A stretch of DNA of 64,000 bases from JALYNX01 sp963780755 (GTDB taxonomy: Bacteria > Actinomycetota > Acidimicrobiia > Spongiisociales > ZC4RG35). Shown piece by piece: positions 36,285-43,798 of this stretch (positions within the stretch are counted from its first letter, which is position 1; the number at the start of each line of letters is the position of its first letter). Position numbers and translations under genes: made by a program. The stretch lies in the NCBI GenBank assembly GCA_963780755.1, contig CAWACX010000001.1, positions 682,001 through 746,000 of the forward strand, given 5' to 3'. Below the pieces are notes generated by a model. It did not search any database. It worked only from the letters and a program-made list of their open reading frames with translations, and was not told where the DNA came from.

Positions 36285-36854
36285 TCAGCCTCGGCCCAGC
36301 GCACGGAGGGCGGTCTTGATCTGGGCTTCGAGCCCGGCGTCGGGGTCGAGCTCACCCATCACCCCGTTGATCTCCTCCGTGGTGTATCCGAGCCCCTCGA
36401 GGGCCTGGCGCACGGTGAGGGTGTTGGTGGAGCCGACGACATCAGCTTCGACTCCTGACAACTTGGGCGCCAGCTCGAGAACGATCTTCTGGGCTCCCCT
36501 CTTCCCGACGCCCGGGACCACCGTCAGAGCATCGGCGTCTTCACTGACGATGGCCCTGACGATCTCACCGTGGCTCATCGTGCCCGAGATCGCCATTGCC
36601 AGCTTGGGCCCCACACCTCCCGCCCCAAGGAGGACCCGAAACAGGTCGCGGTCAGGCTCAGACCCGAATCCGTAGAGGCTCATCTCGTCCTCCCGGATAT
36701 GGGTGTGGACGTGGACGACCACTTCCTCTCCGACCCCGGGCAGCGCGGCGACCGAGCGCGGCGTCATCGTGACCTCGTAACCGACCCCACCCGCCTCGAG
36801 GCACACCAATTCGCTGCGCTTGGACACGAGCACCCCGCGCAGGCGACCGATCAT
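36285..36854 (-). CDS. ruvA: Holliday junction branch migration protein RuvA
   Basis: Tetrameric junction-binding subunit. 189 aa: OB domain MIGRLRGVLVSKRSE, two helix-hairpin-helix motifs (LLGAGGVGPKLAMAI and VPGVGKRGAQKIVLEL), and domain III YTTEEINGVMGELD that touches RuvB. ATGA overlap with ruvC. Confidence 0.97.
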   Translation of the reverse strand: MIGRLRGVLVSKRSELVCLEAGGVGYEVTMTPRSVAALPGVGEEVVVHVHTHIREDEMSLYGFGSEPDRDLFRVLLGAGGVGPKLAMAISGTMSHGEIVRAIVSEDADALTVVPGVGKRGAQKIVLELAPKLSGVEADVVGSTNTLTVRQALEGLGYTTEEINGVMGELDPDAGLEAQIKTALRALGRG

Positions 36855-37333
36855 CGGCTCATCTCTAGGGGGGCGGCCCGAAGGTGACAGAGTGCGATGG
36901 CTAGGGCGTCGGCAGCGTCCGCGGGCTGTGGCGGCTCGGCGAGCCGGAGGAGGCGGGCCACCATCTGCTGGATCTGGACCTTGGAGGCCGAGCCGTCGCC
37001 GGTGATCGCAGACTTGATCGCGGTCGGGACGTACTCCGAGACCGGGAGCCCGGCCCGGGCAGCGGCGAGCAGAGCCACCCCCGAGGCCCGGCCCACCGAG
37101 ATCGCAGTCTGCAGGTTGCGGTTGGTGAACACCGTCTCCAATGCCACGACGTCGGGCTTTGCCTCTGCGATGACCTGGGTGAGCCCGGCAAACAACTCTG
37201 CAAGGCGCTCCGGCATCGGGTGGGACGGATCGGTGCGAACCACGCCGGCCAGGACGGCGATCGGTGGGTGCCCTCCTTCGACGACGGCATAGCCGGTAGT
37301 GGAGAGCCCGGGGTCGATACCCAACACGAACAT
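36851..37333 (-). CDS. ruvC: Crossover junction endodeoxyribonuclease RuvC
   Basis: Holliday-junction resolvase. 160 aa from ATG 37333 (MFVLGIDPGLSTTGYAVVEG). Catalytic acidic residues are in GIDPGLS, ALETVF and DAADALAIALCH. There is no SD; the ATG lies about ten bases after a TAACCT -10 element (37349-37344), so the mRNA is leaderless or nearly so. A LexA box covers the start codon. A GTG further upstream (37363) would place the box inside the gene and is less likely. Confidence 0.95.
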   Translation of the reverse strand: MFVLGIDPGLSTTGYAVVEGGHPPIAVLAGVVRTDPSHPMPERLAELFAGLTQVIAEAKPDVVALETVFTNRNLQTAISVGRASGVALLAAARAGLPVSEYVPTAIKSAITGDGSASKVQIQQMVARLLRLAEPPQPADAADALAIALCHLRAAPLEMSR

Positions 37334-37340
37334 ATGTTTG
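37327..37340. promoter_or_regulatory. LexA (SOS) box at the ruvCAB start
   Basis: CGAAC-ATAT-GTTTG matches the actinobacterial/Gram-positive SOS box CGAAC-N4-GTTYG. It covers the ruvC start codon and the expected transcription start, downstream of -10 TAACCT. LexA binding would block the whole ruvCAB transcript. Confidence 0.85.
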
Positions 37341-37343
37341 GTG

Positions 37344-37349
37344 AGGTTA
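37344..37349 (-). promoter_or_regulatory. Putative -10 element of the ruvCAB promoter
   Basis: TAACCT fits the actinobacterial TANNNT -10. The -35 region is weak (TGGTCG about 17 bp upstream). Ten bases separate it from the ruvC ATG. Confidence 0.45.
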
Positions 37350-37404
37350 GGCGATCGATTCACTTCGACCAGAGATTTCCGAGCGGTGGCGGGGGCGGCT
37401 GCCC

Positions 37405-38551
37405 CTAGGTTCGGGTGAGTTCTCGGAGTTGGGGGTCGAGTTCAGGTCGGACGGGTGGGTAGATCCGTCCGTCGGCCCGGTGGAATACGGGTTTTCCCTG
37501 CACCCATTCCAGGCCCCAGTCGTGTTCGTGGAGGAACCGGTGGTGGTACCCGCACAGCAGGATCAGATTGTTGAGGTCGGTGGGCCCGCCCTCGGCCCAA
37601 TGTTGAATGTGGTGGCCGTGGACGTAGCGGACCCGTCCACACCCGGGGAACTGACAGCCCCCGTCGCGGGCCCAGAGTTGACGGCGTAGCCAGCCGGGAA
37701 TGGTCCGGCTCTTGCGGCCGATTCCGAGGATCTGACAGTCGTCGTAGACCGCGGTCTCCACGATCGCGTCGCAGGCCAACCGGCGTGCGGTTTGGTTGGA
37801 AATCACCGGTCCCGCTTCCAGTTCGGCCACCCCACCGCAACCGGTTTCGGTGAGGGCTTCCAGATCGGCGTTGACGGTGAGCATCACCATCGGAGGCTGT
37901 GATCCCTCACCGCTACTGGTCGTGTGGGTGGCGGCGAGTTCGACCAGTCCGTCGGCGAGCCGGGTGGTGTAGTCGTCGAACAGTCCGCTCGTCGGGTTGG
38001 GAGGCATCCGGTCAGCCCGGGAACGGACCGCTTCCTCCACGATCCTCCCTTCCGCTCCGGGCAGGTTGCCGTTCAACCTGAGCTCGGAGGCGTCCAGGTT
38101 CCACTGCAACCCGAGACGGCGCCGCTCCCACACCGTGCGCTCATCAGCCTCGGACGGCGGATTCGACCTCCGGGCAGCCCGGTCCAGTGCAGGATTCGAC
38201 AGTCCGAGGGACTCCTCGATCAGTGCCGCCTCAGTTTCCGGTGTCGCCATCGCCGAGATCGCATCCACCTGATCGAGACTCAGGTCGCCAGAGCCAAACC
38301 GGGCACGCAACACGGGAAGATCTTGAAGGCGGCGGGCCACGCGGACCAGCTGGGCCGCGGTGGCATGACGCAAGCCATACCGGGCCGACAGCCACTGCAC
38401 CAGATCCGGGCTGCCGTCGGCCAGGAATTGTTGGCGACGGTCGGCTTCGAGAAGCAGTTCGCATGCCGCTGCCAAGCGCTCCGGCTGCCAACCCTAAGAA
38501 CTGCCCGAGTCCTGTTTCCACCTCGTCATTCGAGGCGATCTCCCATCCCAT
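37405..38551 (-). CDS. DUF222 / HNH endonuclease domain protein, frameshifted near 38495
   Basis: DUF222 region (ACELLLEADRRQQFLADG, HATAAQLVRVARRLQDLP) followed by a C-terminal HNH nuclease: CQFPGCGRVRYVHGHHIQHW, LNNLILLCGYHHRFLHE. This family includes the M. tuberculosis 13E12 repeat proteins. The main frame opens at TTG 38475, but the family N-terminus is in another frame (GWEIASNDEVETGLGQFLG, from ATG 38551). Removing one A near 38495 (TTCTTAGGG to TTCTTGGG) joins them into 381 aa: GLGQFLGWQPERLAAACELL. The upstream ATG has a good leaderless promoter and a LexA box, which supports the joined model. The HNH catalytic residues look intact. Confidence 0.8.
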
Positions 38552-38556
38552 AGCTA

Positions 38557-38570
38557 CGAACATACGTTCG
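38557..38570. promoter_or_regulatory. LexA (SOS) box over the -10 of the DUF222-HNH gene
   Basis: CGAAC-ATAC-GTTCG is a perfect palindromic SOS core. Its minus strand contains the -10 element TATGTT (38564-38559) of the HNH gene promoter, an ideal repressor position. Confidence 0.8.
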
Positions 38571-38587
38571 CCCTGTGACAGATTCAA
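38559..38587 (-). promoter_or_regulatory. Promoter of the DUF222-HNH gene
   Basis: -35 TTGAAT (38587-38582), 17-bp spacer, -10 TATGTT (38564-38559). Seven bases after the -10 lies the ATG at 38551, so transcription probably starts on the initiation codon (leaderless mRNA). Confidence 0.6.
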
Positions 38588-38612
38588 TACCCTTGACGGG
38601 GATCCGCACAAG

Positions 38613-38642
38613 AAAAATTGCCCCGGTAGCGGGGCAATTTTT
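38613..38642. terminator. Perfect 13-bp bidirectional intrinsic terminator
   Basis: AAAAATTGCCCCG, loop GTAG, CGGGGCAATTTTT: a perfect hairpin with A/U tracts on both sides. It lies 18 bp after the stop of the GlsB-like gene and ends its transcript; the HNH promoter starts just beyond it. Confidence 0.92.
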
Positions 38643-38660
38643 CAACCGAGGTCGGTCAGG

Positions 38661-38918
38661 TCAGACCGTGCTTCGCGAGCCAACCGATCGGTAGATCAGC
38701 AGGGCAATGATTGCCCCGATCACCGAGCCGACGATCCCGGCCGCGGTCACGTCCCACTGACCATCGAACAACAGGTTTCCGAGGAAGCCTCCGACCAGGG
38801 AGCCGACGAGACCCAGGATCAGGGTCCCAAGGAACCCCATCGGGTCCGAGCCCGGCACCAACGCCCGGGCAATGAGGCCAGCTATCACACCGACCAGCAG
38901 CCAAATCAGAATGCCCAT
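38661..38918 (-). CDS. GlsB/YeaQ/YmgE family small membrane protein
   Basis: 85-aa hydrophobic protein with three membrane helices and glycine zippers (GILIWLLVGVIAGLIARAL, LGTLILGLVGSLVGGFLGNL, GIVGSVIGAIIALLIYR). Matches the transglycosylase-associated (GlsB/YeaQ/YmgE) family, often general-stress induced; the biochemical role is unknown. Strong SD AGGAGG 7 bases before the ATG, and its own terminator, so it is likely well expressed and monocistronic. Confidence 0.9.
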   Translation of the reverse strand: MGILIWLLVGVIAGLIARALVPGSDPMGFLGTLILGLVGSLVGGFLGNLLFDGQWDVTAAGIVGSVIGAIIALLIYRSVGSRSTV

Positions 38919-38986
38919 GTCTTACCTCCTGGACGTGTTTGGACGCCGGATGGATACCCAGGAGTGACTGCAGTGAAAAGCTGGAT

Positions 38987-39736
38987 TCAGACCTCTTCGA
39001 GGACCCGCTCCATCACATCGTCGTCGATGTCGTAGTTGGAGAACACCGACTGAACGTCATCGAGATCGTCGAGGGCGTCGATCAAGCGAAGCAAGCGGCG
39101 GGCGTCGGATTCGCCAACTGGAACGGTGGTCGAAGGGAGTTGGGTGACGTCCGCCGAGCCGAGCTCGATTCCGGCCTCCTCCATCGCAGTGCGCACTGCC
39201 GGTAGATCGCCCGGGCTGGTGACCACCTCGAACCACTGGTCCCCTACGTCGCGCACGTCGTCGGCACCGGCTTCGAGCGCGGCCAGCATCACCTCGTCCT
39301 CGCCGCCCTTGGCCTCGATCAGCCCCTTCTGACTGAAGAGGTAGCCCACCGAGCCCGGCTCGCCGAGGCTGCCGCCGGCCCGGGTGAAGGTGGACCGAAC
39401 ATCAGACGCTGCCCGGTTTCGGTTGTCGGTGAGGATCTGGACGTAGAGGGCGACGCCGCCCGGGCCATACCCCTCGTACCAGATCTCCTCATAGTGGGCG
39501 CCCTCGACCTCACCGGTCCCCCGCTTCACGGCACGGTCGATGTTCTCGTTGGGCATCGAAGCGGTCTTCGCCTTGTAGATGGCGGTGGCGAGGGTGGGGT
39601 TGAACTCCGGGTTTCCGCCGCCCTCCCGGGCTGCGATCTCGATGGCCTTGGCCAGCTTCCCGAAGAGCTTTCCCCGGGCCGCGTCCTGACGCCCCTTGCG
39701 GTGTTTGATGTTTGCCCACTTCGAGTGCCCTGACAC
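38987..39736 (-). CDS. yebC: YebC/PmpR family regulatory protein (TACO1-like)
   Basis: 249 aa, starting SGHSKWANIKHRKGRQDAA, followed by KLAKAIEIAAREGGGNPEFN and the acidic C-terminal domain. YebC-family proteins act as transcription regulators or help translate proline-rich stretches. GTG start at 39736, 9 bp after pdxT, in the actinobacterial order pdxS-pdxT-yebC-ruvC. Confidence 0.95.
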   Translation of the reverse strand: MSGHSKWANIKHRKGRQDAARGKLFGKLAKAIEIAAREGGGNPEFNPTLATAIYKAKTASMPNENIDRAVKRGTGEVEGAHYEEIWYEGYGPGGVALYVQILTDNRNRAASDVRSTFTRAGGSLGEPGSVGYLFSQKGLIEAKGGEDEVMLAALEAGADDVRDVGDQWFEVVTSPGDLPAVRTAMEEAGIELGSADVTQLPSTTVPVGESDARRLLRLIDALDDLDDVQSVFSNYDIDDDVMERVLEEV

Positions 39737-39745
39737 TTCAGCTCC

Positions 39746-40309
39746 TCAGATCAGGTCCAACAGCATCCGGTGGATCCGGCCGTCACCGGTCAACTCGGGG
39801 TGGAAAGAGGTGGCAAGAATCCGATCCTGCCTCACCATCACCGGGTGCTCCCCCACCGCCGCCATGATCTCCACCTCGGAGCCCACCTTCTCCACCCACG
39901 GGGCACGGATGAAGACCGCGTGGAACGGGTCGTCGAGGCCGTCGACATCGAGGTCGGCCTCGAAAGAGTCGTTCTGGCGGCCAAAGGCATTGCGCCGCAC
40001 CACGACGTCCAGGGCGCCGAGGAGAGGTTGATCGCCATCGGTGACCGCCCCGGCGAGGAAGATCATCCCGGCACAGGTCCCGAAGACAGGCAGCCCTCCA
40101 TCGATGGCATCGCGGAGGGGGTCGAGCAGCCCGAACCTCACCGCCATCTTTCCGATGGTTGTCGACTCCCCACCGGGGATCACCAGGGCGTCGACCTCGG
40201 CGATCTGCTCCGGCTTCTTGACCGCGACCGCGTCGACCCCCAGGGAGTCGAGGATCGCGAGATGCTCGCGGACGTCCCCTTGCAGGGCGAGGACGCCGAC
40301 ACTGCTCAT
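39746..40309 (-). CDS. pdxT: Pyridoxal 5'-phosphate synthase glutaminase subunit
   Basis: Supplies ammonia to PdxS. 187 aa with N-terminal GVLALQGDVREH, IPGGESTTIGK, the nucleophile VFGTCAGMIFLAG (the family more often has AGL), and the His-Glu pair in TSFHPELTGD. Starts one base after the pdxS stop, so stoichiometric expression is likely. Confidence 0.96.
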   Translation of the reverse strand: MSSVGVLALQGDVREHLAILDSLGVDAVAVKKPEQIAEVDALVIPGGESTTIGKMAVRFGLLDPLRDAIDGGLPVFGTCAGMIFLAGAVTDGDQPLLGALDVVVRRNAFGRQNDSFEADLDVDGLDDPFHAVFIRAPWVEKVGSEVEIMAAVGEHPVMVRQDRILATSFHPELTGDGRIHRMLLDLI

Positions 40310-40310
40310 G

Positions 40311-41192
40311 TCACCATCCCCGGTCGGCGAGGCGCTCCGATTCGCTGAGGGTTCCCAGTTCGATCCCGGGCATTGCCTCGCCTAAGCCACGGGAGACCTT
40401 GGCGACCACCTCGGGCTCGTTCCAGAAGGTGGTCGCCTCGACGATGGCGCGGGCGTAGGCCTCAGGGCTCGAGCTCTTGAAGATCCCCGAGCCGACGAAC
40501 ACACCGTCCACTCCGAGCGACATCATCAGCGCGGCATCAGCAGGTGTGGCGATGCCCCCTGCCGCGAAATTGACCACCGGGAGCTTGCCCAGGGAAGCCA
40601 CCTCCCGCACCAGTTCGAACGGAGCCTGATGATCCCGCGACGCAGACATCAGCTGCGCTTCTTCGAGCAGGGTCAAGGCCCGAATCTCGTTGGTCACGGT
40701 CCTCATGTGCCGGACCGCTTCGACCACGTTCCCGGTTCCGGCCTCGCCCTTGGTCCGGATCATGGCGGCCCCTTCGCCGATCCGGCGCAAGGCCTCACCC
40801 AGGTTGCGGGCGCCGCAGACGAAGGGCGTAGTGAACGCCCACTTGTCGACGTGATGTTCTTCATCGGCGGGGGTGAGGACCTCGGACTCGTCGATGTAGT
40901 CGACGCCTAATGACTGCAAGACCGCGGCTTCGGCGAAATGCCCGATCCGGCACTTGGCCATGACGGGAATGGTGACTGCGGCCTGGATCTCCTCGATCTT
41001 GGTGGGATCGGCCATGCGGGCAACACCACCATCACGGCGTATGTCGGCGGGGACCCGCTCCAGGGCCATGACCGCCACTGCTCCGGCTTCCTCGGCGATC
41101 CTGGCCTCGGATGCGGTGACCACATCCATGATGACCCCGCCCTTGAGCATCTCGGCGAGGCCTCTCTTCACACGATCTGTACCGGTTTCCAC
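40311..41192 (-). CDS. pdxS: Pyridoxal 5'-phosphate synthase lyase subunit
   Basis: Builds PLP from ribose 5-phosphate, glyceraldehyde 3-phosphate and ammonia (DXP-independent route). 293 aa. The catalytic aspartate is in GVIMDVVTASEA, the two active lysines in PVMAKCRIGHF and MIRTKGEAGTGN, and the phosphate site in NFAAGGIATPADAALMM. GTG start. Confidence 0.97.
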   Translation of the reverse strand: METGTDRVKRGLAEMLKGGVIMDVVTASEARIAEEAGAVAVMALERVPADIRRDGGVARMADPTKIEEIQAAVTIPVMAKCRIGHFAEAAVLQSLGVDYIDESEVLTPADEEHHVDKWAFTTPFVCGARNLGEALRRIGEGAAMIRTKGEAGTGNVVEAVRHMRTVTNEIRALTLLEEAQLMSASRDHQAPFELVREVASLGKLPVVNFAAGGIATPADAALMMSLGVDGVFVGSGIFKSSSPEAYARAIVEATTFWNEPEVVAKVSRGLGEAMPGIELGTLSESERLADRGW

Positions 41193-41242
41193 GAAGGCTC
41201 CATTGAGGGGAAAGCCAATGGTACAGGCTCGCCGCCGATGAC

Positions 41243-42277
41243 CTAAGAGGCGATTTCGGCATATAGGGAGCGGTATGCGGCCCCGACGACGCCCCAGTCG
41301 TAGTGACCGGCGATCTCATGCCCCACGGTCACGAGCCGGGATCGCTCAGCGGAGTCGCGGAGCACCTCCACCAGCGCCCGGGCCAGGGCATCGCTGTCGC
41401 CCGCAGGGAAGAAGCGGGCGGCGCCGTCCGCCACCGCAACGAATGCGTCGAGATTCGAAGCGATCACGGCGGCGCCGGCGGCCATGGCCTCCAAGAGCAC
41501 GATCCCGAACGACTCACCACCGAGCTGAGGGGCGACGAACACGGAAGACGAGTTGAGGACGTTCGTCTTCTTCTTTTCGTTCACCCTCCCCAGCCACTCG
41601 ATGCCGCTTTCGTCGCGTCTGGCGCCCATCACGGTCAGGACCGCGTCAGGCACCTTGGCCACCACCTGGGGCCATGCCTCGAGCAGCACGTCCAGGCCCT
41701 TGCGCGGCTCGTCGCGGCCAAGAAACGAAACCCGATATCGGTCCCGGTCGGCTTCCACGCTCATCGCTGCCACGTCGAGGCCGTTGGGGATGATCCGGGC
41801 TCCCAACTCAGGTGGCAGGGCGGAGGCCGCAGTGTGGCTCACCGCGGTGACCGCGACGCAGTTGCCCAGCACCCTGCGAATCACCCTCCCGCCAAGGCGA
41901 TAAGCGAGCCTGACCGCCGAGCCGGGGGCTGCATGAAAGGTGGCCACCACCGGAGGCCCGGAGTGGGTGGCGAAGAGTGATACCAGTGGCATCAGAGGCT
42001 CATGAACATGGAGCAGGTCGAGCTCATCGGCGACGCCTCGCAATCTGGACCTCGATCTGGGGTCGATCGAGACCGGGACCTTGGAGCCGTTGCCCGGAAC
42101 GGAGACGCTCCAGCCGAGGTCGACTCCCTCCATGCCCTCCGGAAGCCCGGGGCCGATCACCAACGGGTGATCGCCGTGCTGTTTCAGATAATGGGCGAGA
42201 CCCAACACCTGGGACTGGACACCGCCGGGGACCGAAAGGTCATAGGGGCTGACCAGGCCGATGCGGAGGCCGCTCAT
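41243..42277 (-). CDS. pimA: GT4 glycosyltransferase, PimA-like phosphatidylinositol mannosyltransferase
   Basis: Transfers mannose from GDP-mannose to phosphatidylinositol at the inner membrane face. 344 aa GT-B fold: N-terminal GLVSPYDLSVPGGVQSQVLG, HVHEPLMPL, and the donor-site motif GGESFGIVLLEAMAAG (E-x7-E). ATGA overlap with the acyltransferase and order pgsA1-acyltransferase-pimA identify the PIM cassette of mycobacteria. The specific substrate is inferred from context. Confidence 0.88.
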   Translation of the reverse strand: MSGLRIGLVSPYDLSVPGGVQSQVLGLAHYLKQHGDHPLVIGPGLPEGMEGVDLGWSVSVPGNGSKVPVSIDPRSRSRLRGVADELDLLHVHEPLMPLVSLFATHSGPPVVATFHAAPGSAVRLAYRLGGRVIRRVLGNCVAVTAVSHTAASALPPELGARIIPNGLDVAAMSVEADRDRYRVSFLGRDEPRKGLDVLLEAWPQVVAKVPDAVLTVMGARRDESGIEWLGRVNEKKKTNVLNSSSVFVAPQLGGESFGIVLLEAMAAGAAVIASNLDAFVAVADGAARFFPAGDSDALARALVEVLRDSAERSRLVTVGHEIAGHYDWGVVGAAYRSLYAEIAS

Positions 42278-43149
42278 TCCCGGTCAGAGGGCCAGTTGGG
42301 CTGTACCAGGTGCCATTGCCTGGGAGCTTCTGCGATCAGCTTCTCCATGCGGTAAGCGAGCTCCTGGGTCATCGCCTGCACTTTCTCGGCGCGGCTCCCG
42401 CCTTCCGGCACCGGTATCGCCTCCGTGATCACAACCCGATGCCCTGCCCCCTCGAAGTAGGAGCCGACCGGCAACAACGGAGCGCCGGTGCGAATGGCGA
42501 GCGTGGCCGGGCCCGGCGGCAGCGTGGTCCGCTCACCGAAGAACTCGACTTCGACACCGCGGCCTTTCAGGTCACGGTCGGAGAGGAGGGCCACCGCCTT
42601 GTTCTGCTCCAAAGCGGCTTCGAGCTTTCGCATCACTTCGGTGCTCCCCGTGGCGAGCACGATTTCGATCCCGAAAGCGGCGCGCATCTCGGAGAACCAA
42701 TCCGTGATTCGCTGGTTGGCCAGGCGCTCGGCAACGGCGACCACCGGCACCCCCGCGGTGCCGGAAACCGGGGCTGCGGCCTCCCAGTTCCCCATGTGAG
42801 GCAACGCGTAGATCATCCCTTTGCCCATGTCTCGGGCGTCGGTGATCTGCTCCAGGCCGTCGACAGTCGTATTGCGCCGCATCCCGGGCACCCGGTCGGG
42901 ACGCGCCCAGAAGGCCTCCGCCCAGTAGCGCCCGTAGGACTCCATGACCGAGCGGGCGGCGGTCCGGGTATCGGCGCCCTCTCCCAGCACTCTGCCCATG
43001 TGCCGCTGCGCCATTCGGCGTCGACCTGAAGCGAACATGTGCCAGACCCGCCCGAAAGCCCTTCCCAGGCCTCGAGCCCACGATGCAGGCAACAGGCCGA
43101 CCAGCCCGACGCCGGCCCGAAGGGCGAGATATCCCAGGTAGTCGGCCAC
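42274..43149 (-). CDS. Phosphatidylinositol mannoside acyltransferase (LpxL/HtrB superfamily)
   Basis: Acylates the mannose of PIM1/PIM2. 291 aa from GTG 43149 (VADYLGYLALRAG), which overlaps the pgsA stop as TAGTG. The catalytic H-x4-E is in ALPHMGNWEAA; LLSDRDLKGRGVEVEFFGE and LPPGPATLAIRTGAPLLPVG bind the acyl donor. Counterpart of M. tuberculosis Rv2611c. The long open frame upstream covers pgsA in antisense register and is not real. Confidence 0.88.
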   Translation of the reverse strand: MADYLGYLALRAGVGLVGLLPASWARGLGRAFGRVWHMFASGRRRMAQRHMGRVLGEGADTRTAARSVMESYGRYWAEAFWARPDRVPGMRRNTTVDGLEQITDARDMGKGMIYALPHMGNWEAAAPVSGTAGVPVVAVAERLANQRITDWFSEMRAAFGIEIVLATGSTEVMRKLEAALEQNKAVALLSDRDLKGRGVEVEFFGERTTLPPGPATLAIRTGAPLLPVGSYFEGAGHRVVITEAIPVPEGGSRAEKVQAMTQELAYRMEKLIAEAPRQWHLVQPNWPSDRE

Positions 43150-43706
43150 TAGAAGGAACGGTAAGTGCTGATGAACCGCGAAAAGGCGGTGAGCCAGACC
43201 AGCACCACGAAGACCCAGAGCATCGGCTCCACGAAACCAAGCATCAGCCCGACCGAGAACACCAACACCCGCTCCGCACGGCCCATGAGCCCGCCTCTCC
43301 CGTCGAAGCCCTCGATCTCGGCCCGCGCCCGCATGTAGGGGACCAGCATCGCCCCGCCGATGGCGAGCACGATGAGGAGCAGCTCTCGGGGCTGCCCGGC
43401 GCGCAGGAAGCCCAGGCCGGCGAATGCGGCGATCTCGCCCATGCGATCGAAAGCCGAGTCGAGAAAGGCCCCTCGGGGAGAGACCTGGTCCGAGGCTCGG
43501 GCAACGGAGCCGTCGAGACCGTCGAGAAGGGCGCCCGCCATGACCACGGCTGCCCCCGACCGCATCAGGCCGGACGCGATCATCACCGACCCGGTGATCA
43601 CCACGGCCAGGCCGAGGAAAGTGATCATCGTCGGGGTCACGCCAATCGAAGCCAGAGACTGGCCAATCGGCTCCAAAAACCGGGTGACGCGGGGACGGAC
43701 CCGCAT
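43149..43706 (-). CDS. pgsA1: CDP-alcohol phosphatidyltransferase, phosphatidylinositol-phosphate synthase type
   Basis: Integral membrane enzyme joining CDP-diacylglycerol to an inositol phosphate. 185 aa from ATG 43706 (MRVRPRVTRFLEPIG) with six hydrophobic helices. The family motif D-x2-D-G-x2-A-R-x8-G-x3-D-x3-D is complete: LLDGLDGSVARASDQVSPRG then AFLDSAFDR. GTG codons at 43715 and 43733 are alternative starts; TACTTT (-10) lies just before the first. First gene of the PIM cassette; the choice of PIP synthase over PGP synthase rests on the neighbours. Confidence 0.87.
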   Translation of the reverse strand: MRVRPRVTRFLEPIGQSLASIGVTPTMITFLGLAVVITGSVMIASGLMRSGAAVVMAGALLDGLDGSVARASDQVSPRGAFLDSAFDRMGEIAAFAGLGFLRAGQPRELLLIVLAIGGAMLVPYMRARAEIEGFDGRGGLMGRAERVLVFSVGLMLGFVEPMLWVFVVLVWLTAFSRFISTYRSF

Positions 43707-43798
43707 GTCGATCACGACTCTCCAAAGTAGCACGCGCCCGGGAACCCTGGCGCTGACCGAGGTTAGGATCGATGCCTCGCCACGGCAGAGGAGGTCAT

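Noticed and set aside
37405..38551. DUF222-HNH gene as part of a mobile 13E12-type repeat
   Set aside because: No flanking direct repeats, integrase or second copy is seen in the window; a LexA box and local context suggest a resident gene.
42274..43725. 483-codon minus frame extending the acyltransferase upstream
   Set aside because: Residues before the GTG at 43149 overlap pgsA1 in another register and are Arg/Gly-rich noise; the TAGTG overlap gives a natural start.
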